DNA from: Mesohalobacter salilacus
GTDB lineage: Bacteria > Bacteroidota > Bacteroidia > Flavobacteriales > Flavobacteriaceae
DNA length: 61,735 bases
Assembly: GCA_003931895.1 (NCBI GenBank)
Contig: RRZV01000003.1
Coordinates: 1-61,735, forward strand
Direction: 5' to 3'
Position numbers and translations under genes: made by a program. Below the pieces are notes generated by a model. The model was not told the origin of the DNA. It ran no database searches and was given only the letters and a program-made list of their open reading frames with translations. Shown here piece by piece: positions 44,945-52,852 of the stretch. Position 1 is the stretch's first letter; each line of letters starts with the position of its first letter.

Positions 44945-45997
44945 ATGAAACAAAAACCTACCTTAAAACTTATTGCCAAAGAACTTGATGTTTCTGTTTC
45001 TACGGTTTCTAAAGCCTTGCGGGACAGTAAAGAAATTGGTACAGAAACCAAAGAAAAGGTTAAAGCTTTTGCTAAACTTTACAATTATAGACCTAATAAT
45101 ATCGCTCTAAGCCTCAAAAATCGTAAAACCCAAACACTTGGTGTCATTATTCCCGAAATTGTTCATCATTTCTTTACAACCGTTATTTCAGGCATAGAAT
45201 CTTACGCTAATGAAAATGGTTATAACGTTATCGTAGGATTGTCTAACGAATCTTTTAAAAAAGAAGTCATTAACCTTGATACGCTTGCCAATGGCAGTAT
45301 TGATGGTTTTATATTATCTGTTGCTAAAGAGACTTTGTCAAAAGGCGATTACCATCATTTACACGAAACCATAGACCAAGGTATTCCTATTGTCATGTTT
45401 GACCGTGTGATAGATGACATAGATTGCGATAAGGTTATTGTTGATGACATAATTACATCGCAACGTGCCGTTCAAAAACTTATTGATAACGGTTGTCAAA
45501 ACATTGGAATCATCAGCACAAAAGATTATGTGAGTGTTGGAAAGTTAAGAACAGAAGGTTATCTAAAAGCCTTAGAAGCCAATCAAAAAAAAGTCAATTT
45601 ATCATACATTTTAAAAATTCATGACGAATTTAGTTCTGATGACAATCTCGAAGCTTTAGAGGAACAAATTTTTGACTATTTATCAAAAAATAAAGATCTC
45701 GATGCCATTTTTGCGGTTAATGAACTTTATGCTGTTACTGCAATGAAGGTAGCGAGGAAGCTTGACCTTGATATACCTCATGATATGCAAGTCATAGGTT
45801 TCACAGATGGTGTTTTGTCTAAACACGCTTTTCCTCCATTAACAACTGTAAGTCAAAATGGTTTTGAAATGGGAAGAACAGCAGCTCAATTATTGATAAA
45901 TCGTTTGGAAAAAGACAGAGAAGAAATAGAACATTTTGAAACAGTAGTTGTTAATACCAATATTATTGAAAGAGAAACGACACGTGAATTAAAATAA
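44945..45997 (+). CDS. LacI-family regulator of the alpha-glucan genes
   Basis: A 350-residue LacI-type transcription factor. Helix-turn-helix and hinge at residues 5-60 (LKLIAKELDVSVSTVSKALRDSKEIG...YRPNNIALSLK), then the periplasmic-binding-like effector domain (TLGVIIPEIVHHFFTTVISGIE, QVIGFTDGVLSKHAFPPLTTVSQ). Located upstream of MFS-pgmB-GH65-GH13, it probably responds to maltose or a derivative. Candidate operators are the tandem sites before susC and a weaker inverted repeat before the MFS gene. Confidence 0.93.
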   Translation: MKQKPTLKLIAKELDVSVSTVSKALRDSKEIGTETKEKVKAFAKLYNYRPNNIALSLKNRKTQTLGVIIPEIVHHFFTTVISGIESYANENGYNVIVGLSNESFKKEVINLDTLANGSIDGFILSVAKETLSKGDYHHLHETIDQGIPIVMFDRVIDDIDCDKVIVDDIITSQRAVQKLIDNGCQNIGIISTKDYVSVGKLRTEGYLKALEANQKKVNLSYILKIHDEFSSDDNLEALEEQIFDYLSKNKDLDAIFAVNELYAVTAMKVARKLDLDIPHDMQVIGFTDGVLSKHAFPPLTTVSQNGFEMGRTAAQLLINRLEKDREEIEHFETVVVNTNIIERETTRELK

Positions 45998-46001
45998 TTT
46001 A

Positions 46002-46051
46002 TATATTTGTGGCAAACAAAACTGCTTTTTACTTCCCGTTAAGTTTTGTTT
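46002..46051 (+). promoter_or_regulatory. MFS operon promoter and inverted repeat
   Basis: A -7 box TATATTTG at 46002-46009 is followed by GGCAAACAAAAC, and a perfect 10-bp inverted repeat (AAACAAAACT at 46014-46023, AGTTTTGTTT at 46042-46051). The first arm with its GC (GCAAACA) resembles the left half of the susC operators (CGCAAACA). The repeat sits at and just after the expected start of transcription, a position suited to repression. Confidence 0.45.
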
Positions 46052-46087
46052 ACAAAGCTTATCGTTGTTTAATTTAACTCAAACGAT

Positions 46088-47452
46088 ATGCAAAAACGCA
46101 GATTATCTGCCTTAGAAATTACCAATCTGAGTTTTGGTTTTCTTGGCATCCAAATGGGTTTTGCTCTGCAAAATGCCAATGCTAGCCGTATTTTACAAAC
46201 TTTTGGAGCTGATGTGCACGAACTGTCTTGGTTTTGGCTCATAGCACCTATCATGGGTTTAATAGTTCAACCTTTGGTTGGGCACTATAGCGATAACACT
46301 TGGAATCGCTTCGGTCGGCGTAAGCCTTACTTCTTGGTTGGAGCGGCTTTGGCTTCAATTGGTTTAGTTTTATTACCACAAGCCGATTTATTCATTGCCT
46401 TTTTACCAGCTTTATGGGTTGGCACAGGAATGTTGATGATTATGGACGCATCCTTTAATATCTCTATGGAACCCTTTCGGGCTTTTGTAGCTGATATTTT
46501 AAATGAAGACCAACGCACCGTAGGTTTTACTACTCAAACAGTTTTAATTGGTATTGGTGCTGTAGTGGGCTCTTGGTTGCCTTATGTTTTAACCGAATAT
46601 TTTGGTATCGCCAATAGAGCAGAAGAAGGCGCAGTGCCTTTAAATTTAATATTATCATTTGTTATAGGTGCAGCGGTTTTGATTATTACCATTTTAATTA
46701 CTGTTGTTACAACCAAAGAATATTCACCAGAAGAACTGGATAAAATTGAAAAAGCCAAAGCAGAAAAACTTGATGAAGTTGTTGAAGTCAAACCTAAAGA
46801 GAAAGCAAAACTCACTGATATTTTTGTGGATTTTGTAAAAATGCCAAAAACAATGAAGCAACTCAGTTGGGTGCAATTCTTCTCCTGGTTTGCTTTATTT
46901 GGAATGTGGGTGTTTTCTACACCAGCTATAGCTCAACATTTTTACGACTTACCACATACGGATTCTTCAAGTGAAGCTTTTAATAATGCTGGCGACTGGG
47001 TAGGAATATTATTTGGAATTTACAATCTGGTTTCAATTCCTGTGGCTTTATCGCTTGGTAAAATTTCAAAATATCTCGGTAGAAAGAAAACCCATATGTA
47101 TGCCTTGTTTATAGGCGGAATTAGTTTTCTATCCATTTATATTATGCCAGATCGCTATTGGTTGATTTTACCTATGGTTGGTATTGGTGTTGCTTGGGCG
47201 AGTATTTTATCTATGCCTTATGCGATTTTGGCTGGAGCCATTAACCCTAAGAAAATGGGGGTTTATATGGGTATATTTAACTTTTTTATTGTTTTACCTC
47301 AAATTTTAAATGGCATCATTGGCGGACCAATGGTCAAATACTTTTACAGTAATCAAGCTATCTTTGCTTTGGTTTTGTCAGGAATCAGTATGATCATTGC
47401 TGCGTTTTTGGTCATTCGGGTGAAAGATGTCGATGATGTTCAATCAACTTAA
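46088..47452 (+). CDS. MFS maltose-type sugar transporter (SLC45/GPH-like)
   Basis: A 454-residue, 12-helix major facilitator transporter of the group related to SLC45 and glycoside-cation symporters. Features are SFGFLGIQMGFALQNANASR in helix 1, GHYSDNTWNRFGRRKPYFLVG (motif A) and a long charged central loop (EELDKIEKAKAEKLDEVVEV). It lies first in MFS-pgmB-GH65-GH13 and is the inner-membrane importer of maltose for the phosphorylase. Start at 46088 follows a good leader. Confidence 0.88.
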   Translation: MQKRRLSALEITNLSFGFLGIQMGFALQNANASRILQTFGADVHELSWFWLIAPIMGLIVQPLVGHYSDNTWNRFGRRKPYFLVGAALASIGLVLLPQADLFIAFLPALWVGTGMLMIMDASFNISMEPFRAFVADILNEDQRTVGFTTQTVLIGIGAVVGSWLPYVLTEYFGIANRAEEGAVPLNLILSFVIGAAVLIITILITVVTTKEYSPEELDKIEKAKAEKLDEVVEVKPKEKAKLTDIFVDFVKMPKTMKQLSWVQFFSWFALFGMWVFSTPAIAQHFYDLPHTDSSSEAFNNAGDWVGILFGIYNLVSIPVALSLGKISKYLGRKKTHMYALFIGGISFLSIYIMPDRYWLILPMVGIGVAWASILSMPYAILAGAINPKKMGVYMGIFNFFIVLPQILNGIIGGPMVKYFYSNQAIFALVLSGISMIIAAFLVIRVKDVDDVQST

Positions 47453-47458
47453 TAAATT

Positions 47459-48121
47459 ATGAAAAACCAAACTGCTTTTATATTCGATCTCGACGGCGTC
47501 ATTGTCGATACCGCTAAATTTCACTTTCTGGCTTGGCAAAAGCTCGCTAACAAAATCGGTATCGATTTTTCTGAAAAAGAAAATGAACAACTCAAAGGTG
47601 TTAGTCGTATAAAATCTTTAGAAAAAATCCTATCTTGGGGAAAAAAAAGCCTTTCAGATGAAGAGTTTCAAAGATTGATGGATGAAAAAAATCAAGATTA
47701 TCTCAATCACGTCCATCAAATGACTAAAGCTGATATTTTACCTGGGGTTGAAGATTTTTTAGAGGAATTAAAATCTAAAAATCATCCTATTGCCTTAGGC
47801 TCAGCGAGTAAAAATGCTAAAACCATTTTAAAATGTGTTGGTCTTTCAAACACTTTTGAAGCTATTATAGATGGTAATAAAGTGACCAAAGCTAAACCCG
47901 ACCCAGAAGTGTTCCTCAAAGCCGCAAGACTTTTGAATACTGAACCACAAAATTGCTTTGTATTTGAAGATTCTATTGCAGGCATAAAGGCTGCTAATGC
48001 AGGTGGGATGACCAGCATAGGTATTGGCAATAAAGACACTTTACACGAAGCCGCCTTTTGCTTCAATAATTTTAATGAATTTGATTATCAATTTTTTAAA
48101 ACCATCAAAACACAAGCCTAA
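47459..48121 (+). CDS. pgmB: Beta-phosphoglucomutase
   Basis: A 220-residue HAD-superfamily mutase. Nucleophile Asp10 and acid Asp12 (FDLDGVIVDTAKFHFLAW), the cap-domain block NEQLKGVSRIKSLEKIL (GVSR binding the substrate phosphate), SASKN and the FEDSIAGIKAANAGGM motif identify beta-PGM. It converts the beta-glucose-1-phosphate made by the adjacent GH65 maltose phosphorylase into glucose-6-phosphate. It is 6 bp after the MFS gene and 54 bp before GH65. Confidence 0.95.
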   Translation: MKNQTAFIFDLDGVIVDTAKFHFLAWQKLANKIGIDFSEKENEQLKGVSRIKSLEKILSWGKKSLSDEEFQRLMDEKNQDYLNHVHQMTKADILPGVEDFLEELKSKNHPIALGSASKNAKTILKCVGLSNTFEAIIDGNKVTKAKPDPEVFLKAARLLNTEPQNCFVFEDSIAGIKAANAGGMTSIGIGNKDTLHEAAFCFNNFNEFDYQFFKTIKTQA

Positions 48122-48175
48122 GATAAAATTTATATCTTTAAGCAAACTATAAAAACCAATTAAAGACGTTACAAT

Positions 48176-50482
48176 ATGAATCAAGATTATATCACACCCA
48201 ACAAATGGTCAATCATCGAAGAAGGTTTTGAGCCTGAGCGCGTTGAATCTTCTGAAAGTTTATTCAGTCTCGGCAACGGTGCTATGGGTCAACGTGCCAA
48301 TTTTGAAGAAGATTACTCTGGCCAAACTTTTCAAGGCAGTTATATCGCTGGGATTTACTACCCCGATAAAACCCGAGTAGGCTGGTGGAAAAATGGGTAT
48401 CCTGAGTATTTTGCTAAGGTGCTCAACGCCCCGAATTGGATTGGCATTCATATTCATATCAATGGAGATGTGTTTGATTTGAACACTTGCAAAAGTGTTG
48501 ACAATTTTAAGCGCGAACTCAATATGAAAGAAGGTTGGCACAAACGAACTTTTGAAGCTGAAATGCAAAATGGTATCAAAGTTAAAGTAGAAGCTTTACG
48601 TTTTTTAAGTTTAAGTCACGATGAAATAGGGGCAATTCAATATCAAATCACCCCTATAAATTCTTCTGCACATATCACCTATTCGCCTTATGTAGATGCG
48701 GGAATCAAAAACCAAGATTCTAATTGGGACGATAAGTTTTGGGAAATTACAGATGTTCAAATTAAAGACCAAAAAGCTTTTGTAAGCTCACATACCTTGA
48801 AAACAGAATTTCACGTTTGCACTTTTATGCAATCTTTGGTTTTTCTTGATGGTAAATCTCTGAAAAACAACTCCGAACCTCATCAAAAAGCCCACAAAGC
48901 TTTTATAGCTTACGAAGAAGATGTGCAAAAAGGGCAGACTTATACCATACATAAATTTGCAGGTTACGTCACGTCTTTGAATCACGATAAAGACCAACTC
49001 TCTAATGCTGCATCTGATGTTTTGGATGTTGCCACAGAAAAGGGATTTGATACTTTACTCAAAGAACAACAACAAGCTTGGTCAGATATTTGGCACATGA
49101 GTGACATCATTATTGAAGGTGATACCAAAGCCCAACAAGGGATTCGTTTTAATATTTTTCAACTTAACCAAACTTACCTCGGTAGAGATGCAAGACTGAA
49201 TATTGGTCCTAAAGGCTTTACAGGAGAAAAATACGGTGGTAGCACTTATTGGGATACCGAAGCCTATTGTATACCTTTTTACATGGCTACCAAAGACCAA
49301 AAAGTGGCTCGTAATTTGTTGACTTATCGCTATAAACATCTTCAAAAAGCCATTGAAAATGCCAAAAAACTTGGCTTTACGAATGGAGCAGCCTTGTATC
49401 CTATGGTCACTATGAATGGTGAAGAATGCCATAACGAGTGGGAAATCACCTTTGAAGAAATTCACAGAAATGGTGCGATTGCCTTTGCCATTTTTAATTA
49501 TGTTAGATATACAGGCGATTATTCCTATGTGCCTGAAATGGGAATGGAAGTTTTATTGGCTATTGCCAGATTTTGGAAGCAACGCGCCACATTTTCTAAA
49601 CAAAAAAATAAATATGTGATTCTCGGCGTAACAGGTCCTAATGAGTATGAAAACAACGTTAGCAATAACTTTTACACCAATTATATCGCCAAATGGTGTT
49701 TAAATTATGCGGTTGAAAATCTCAATATTCTTAAAAAAGAATACAATGAAGATTACAATAAAATTGTAGACAAAACAAACTTTAACGAAGACGAAATTCA
49801 AGCGTTTAAAACCGTAGCAGAGGAAATGTATTTGCCGTATTCTGAAGAGCATGACGTTTATTTGCAACAAGATGGATTTTTAGACAAGGAGCTTATCACT
49901 GTAAAAGACTTAGACCAAACCCAAAGACCAATCAATCAACATTGGTCGTGGGATAGAATTTTGCGTTCGCCGTATATCAAACAAGCCGACACGCTACAAG
50001 GCTTTTATTTCTTTGAAGACCATTTTACGAATGAAGAGCTCGAACGCCACTTCGATTTTTATGAACCTTTTACGGTTCACGAGTCTTCACTTTCGCCATG
50101 TGTGCATAGTATTCAGGCAGCTTTGCTAAACCGAATGCAACAGGCTTATCAATTTTACCTCAGAACTTCACGTTTAGATTTAGATGATTATAATAAGGAA
50201 GTTAAAGAAGGCTGTCATATCACCAGTATGGCCGGCACTTGGATGAGTATTGTTGAAGGTTTTGGCGGTATGCGTGTTAAAAACGACATGATCAATTTTG
50301 CCCCAAAAATTCCTAACGAATGGGAGTCATACACCTTTAAAGTCAACTTTAGAGACAATATTATTGCTGTAAAGGTGACTAAAGATGCTACGCATTTTAC
50401 GCTTGAAGGACAAGAAGACTTAGAAATAGTAGTCAATGAAGAACCTGTTGTTCTAAAACACGGTCAAAATATAAAAGCCTGA
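48176..50482 (+). CDS. GH65 maltose phosphorylase
   Basis: A 768-residue glycoside hydrolase family 65 enzyme. An N-terminal beta-sandwich (ESLFSLGNGAMGQRANFEEDY...GIYY), a linker and an (alpha/alpha)6 barrel with GGSTYWDTEAYCIPFY, the acid block CHNEWEITFEEIHRNG (about 415-430) and GVTGPNEYENNVSNNFYTN. It splits maltose with phosphate into beta-glucose-1-phosphate and glucose; kojibiose or trehalose phosphorylase activity cannot be fully excluded, but the neighbourhood (pgmB, MFS, amylases) favours maltose. Its TGA overlaps the next ATG. Confidence 0.92.
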   Translation: MNQDYITPNKWSIIEEGFEPERVESSESLFSLGNGAMGQRANFEEDYSGQTFQGSYIAGIYYPDKTRVGWWKNGYPEYFAKVLNAPNWIGIHIHINGDVFDLNTCKSVDNFKRELNMKEGWHKRTFEAEMQNGIKVKVEALRFLSLSHDEIGAIQYQITPINSSAHITYSPYVDAGIKNQDSNWDDKFWEITDVQIKDQKAFVSSHTLKTEFHVCTFMQSLVFLDGKSLKNNSEPHQKAHKAFIAYEEDVQKGQTYTIHKFAGYVTSLNHDKDQLSNAASDVLDVATEKGFDTLLKEQQQAWSDIWHMSDIIIEGDTKAQQGIRFNIFQLNQTYLGRDARLNIGPKGFTGEKYGGSTYWDTEAYCIPFYMATKDQKVARNLLTYRYKHLQKAIENAKKLGFTNGAALYPMVTMNGEECHNEWEITFEEIHRNGAIAFAIFNYVRYTGDYSYVPEMGMEVLLAIARFWKQRATFSKQKNKYVILGVTGPNEYENNVSNNFYTNYIAKWCLNYAVENLNILKKEYNEDYNKIVDKTNFNEDEIQAFKTVAEEMYLPYSEEHDVYLQQDGFLDKELITVKDLDQTQRPINQHWSWDRILRSPYIKQADTLQGFYFFEDHFTNEELERHFDFYEPFTVHESSLSPCVHSIQAALLNRMQQAYQFYLRTSRLDLDDYNKEVKEGCHITSMAGTWMSIVEGFGGMRVKNDMINFAPKIPNEWESYTFKVNFRDNIIAVKVTKDATHFTLEGQEDLEIVVNEEPVVLKHGQNIKA

Positions 50483-52344
50483 TGAAAAAATTGTTTTGTG
50501 TTTTTTTGGTCTTTTTTTTAGCGAATTATTCTATGTCAGCTCAAATTGAAAGAATAGAACCACCACATTGGTGGGTTGGGTTTGAACATCAAAATCTTCA
50601 ATTGTTGGTGCAAGGTGATAATATTGGCAAAGCCGAAGTTGATCTAAAATATCCAGGTGTCAGTATTCAAAATATCCACAAAGCCGATAGTCCTAACTAT
50701 TTGTTTGTGGATCTGAAAATCGAAAAAAATACTAAGCCAGGTCAACTTAAGCTAAAATTTAAAATAGGAAAAGATAAATTTTCATACAATTATGACCTGA
50801 AATCAAGAGAACTTTCAGCCAAAGAATACAAGGGTTTTGATAGCTCAGATGTGATTTATCTCATCACACCCGACCGTTTTGCAAATGCCAATCCCGAAAA
50901 CGATATTGTTGACAACTTAAAAGAAACAAAGCTTGACCGCAACGATGATTACGCCCGTCATGGTGGTGATATTCAAGGCATAATTAAGCATTTAGATTAT
51001 ATTGATGAGATGGGTTTTACAGCGATTTGGTCATCACCTTTATTGGTCAATAATATGCCAAGGGCTTCTTATCACGGTTATGCCATTACCGATTATTATC
51101 AAGTCGATCCGCGTTTTGGAACTTTAGAAGATTACAAAACACTTAGTCAACAAGCCAAAGATCGCGGCATCAAACTCATTATGGACATGGTTGCTAACCA
51201 CTGCGGAAGTCATCATTGGTGGATGAAAGATTTGCCTTTTAGCGACTGGGTCAATGCACAAAGGGCTTACGAAAAAGGTAAACAATTACCGACTTCAAAC
51301 CACAGACGAACCATCAATCAAGATTTATATGCCACTGATTATGACAGTCAAAAAATGACTGAAGGTTGGTTTGTGCCGTCTATGCCAGATTTAAATCAAG
51401 AAAATCCATTTTTGGCGCAATACCTTATTCAAAACAGCATTTGGTGGATAGAAACCCTTCAGCTTGGCGGTATTCGTCAAGATACTTATCCTTATCCTGA
51501 TAAACATTTTATGAGTCAGTGGGCTAAAGCTATCATGACCGAATATCCCAATTTCAATATCGTTGGCGAAGAATGGAGCACCAATCCATTGATTGCGGGT
51601 TATTGGCAGTCTGGTCAAAAAACAGCTGACGGATATCAATCTCATTTAAAATCTTCAATGGATTTTCCGATGCAACAAAGCATTGTTCAGGCTTTAAATC
51701 ATGAGGAGACTTGGGGCACAGGCTTGGTTCAAATTTATGAAGGTTTGGCCAATGATTTTTACTATCCAAGACCGATGGATATGATGATTTTTCCTGACAA
51801 CCACGATATGGATAGGATTTTCACACAACTGAATGAAGATATCACGAAAACCAAAATGGCTTTAGCTTTAATTTTAACACTGCCACGAACACCTCAAATC
51901 TATTACGGCACAGAAATTTTGATGGAAAATTCGGCAAAGCCTGGCGATCACGGTTTAATTCGAACAGATTTTCCTGGCGGTTGGGAAGGCGATGAGGTTA
52001 ACGTTTTTCAAAATAAAAATTTGACTGATGAGCAGCAAAATTTTAAATTATTTCTCAAAACTTTGTTGAATTTTAGAAAAACGTCAAAAGCCATTCATCA
52101 AGGTAAAACCAAACACTTTGCGCCATTTGAAAACATCTATACTTTGTACAGACAACAAGATGACGAAGCGGTTTTATTGTTGATTAGCAAAAATGAAAAA
52201 CCTATTGAAATCGACTTAGATCGTTTTCAAGAGCTCAATTTAGAAGCGCAAAAATGGACTGAAATATTAACAAAAAATAGTGTTGAGTTGTCAGGCAATT
52301 TAACGGTTAAACCTGGTGTGAATTTGTTTTCAAATAAATTTTAA
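50482..52344 (+). CDS. Periplasmic GH13 alpha-amylase/neopullulanase (SusA-like)
   Basis: A 620-residue exported GH13 enzyme. Signal peptide ending at SMSAQ, an N-terminal beta-domain of cyclomaltodextrinase type (HWWVGFEHQNLQLLVQG), and a barrel with YLITPDRFAN, DMVANHCGSHHWW, nucleophile Asp at about 333 in GGIRQDTYPYPD, Glu at about 363 in GEEWST and the NHDMDR motif near 440. The start shares a base with the GH65 stop (TGATG). It trims malto-oligosaccharides in the periplasm, like SusA. Confidence 0.93.
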   Translation: MKKLFCVFLVFFLANYSMSAQIERIEPPHWWVGFEHQNLQLLVQGDNIGKAEVDLKYPGVSIQNIHKADSPNYLFVDLKIEKNTKPGQLKLKFKIGKDKFSYNYDLKSRELSAKEYKGFDSSDVIYLITPDRFANANPENDIVDNLKETKLDRNDDYARHGGDIQGIIKHLDYIDEMGFTAIWSSPLLVNNMPRASYHGYAITDYYQVDPRFGTLEDYKTLSQQAKDRGIKLIMDMVANHCGSHHWWMKDLPFSDWVNAQRAYEKGKQLPTSNHRRTINQDLYATDYDSQKMTEGWFVPSMPDLNQENPFLAQYLIQNSIWWIETLQLGGIRQDTYPYPDKHFMSQWAKAIMTEYPNFNIVGEEWSTNPLIAGYWQSGQKTADGYQSHLKSSMDFPMQQSIVQALNHEETWGTGLVQIYEGLANDFYYPRPMDMMIFPDNHDMDRIFTQLNEDITKTKMALALILTLPRTPQIYYGTEILMENSAKPGDHGLIRTDFPGGWEGDEVNVFQNKNLTDEQQNFKLFLKTLLNFRKTSKAIHQGKTKHFAPFENIYTLYRQQDDEAVLLLISKNEKPIEIDLDRFQELNLEAQKWTEILTKNSVELSGNLTVKPGVNLFSNKF

Positions 52345-52479
52345 TATCTCATAATAATCAATATGCTTATAATCCTAAAAACAAGGGTTTTCTTATATCT
52401 AATTCAAATTTAAAAAAATAGCAGGAGTAGATAATATTTGTAATGAACTGATTGATAAAATACTGAGAATAAATATTTT

Positions 52480-52653
52480 ATGATAAATCTGGATAAACTA
52501 ATTACTTCAAGTTCTTCAGCATCAGAAATTATTGAATTAACAGACGAAAAACACAAAATTTTAGAAATGAGTGAGCAAGACATCAAAAACGGTAACCTTA
52601 TTTCTCAAGAATCTATGGATAAAAGAAATTTAGAGTTGTTAGACGCGATGTGA
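52480..52653 (+). CDS. Orphan antitoxin-like small protein
   Basis: A 57-residue protein (MINLDKLITSSSSASEIIELTDEK...) ending with EMSEQDIKNGNLISQESMDKRNLELLDAM. The SEQDIKNGNLISQ tail is characteristic of Bacteroidota antitoxins of the RelB/Phd-like kind. It lies in the 508-bp gap between two amylolytic operons. The toxin that should follow is reduced to a fragment, so this is an orphan or decaying antitoxin. Confidence 0.6.
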   Translation: MINLDKLITSSSSASEIIELTDEKHKILEMSEQDIKNGNLISQESMDKRNLELLDAM

Positions 52654-52703
52654 TTTGGACTAAAACGACTGATATTCAATTTATTGGGGTTTTAGAATAT
52701 TGA
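52650..52703 (+). pseudogene. Truncated ParE/RelE-type toxin remnant
   Basis: Reading from the overlapping GTG at 52650 gives VIWTKTTDIQFIGVLEY followed by a stop. This matches the N-terminus expected of a plasmid-stabilisation (ParE/RelE) toxin, and the rest of the gene is absent. Overlap with the antitoxin stop is the usual module layout. Confidence 0.55.
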
Positions 52704-52745
52704 GCCTAAAAAAACATTATTAAAATACTGATTTAAAATAAAAAA

Positions 52746-52838
52746 CTTAGCGACACTTGCGAAAAACCTTGCGCTCCTTGCGGTAAGACATTAAATATGG
52801 ATAATAAAAAAATATCAAGCTGAGCGGAGTCGAAGCCC
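52746..52838. repeat. Two dispersed Bacteroidota-type intergenic repeats
   Basis: CTTAGCGACACTTGCG...CCTTGCGCTCCTTGCGGTAAG (52746-52787) and AAGCTGAGCGGAGTCGAAGC (52817-52836). Both resemble short motifs that recur between genes in many Bacteroidota genomes. The end of the window (ATGAGCGCAG) may begin another copy of the second type. They precede GH31 by 15-110 bp. Confidence 0.5.
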
Positions 52839-52852
52839 ATTAAAAATAACAA

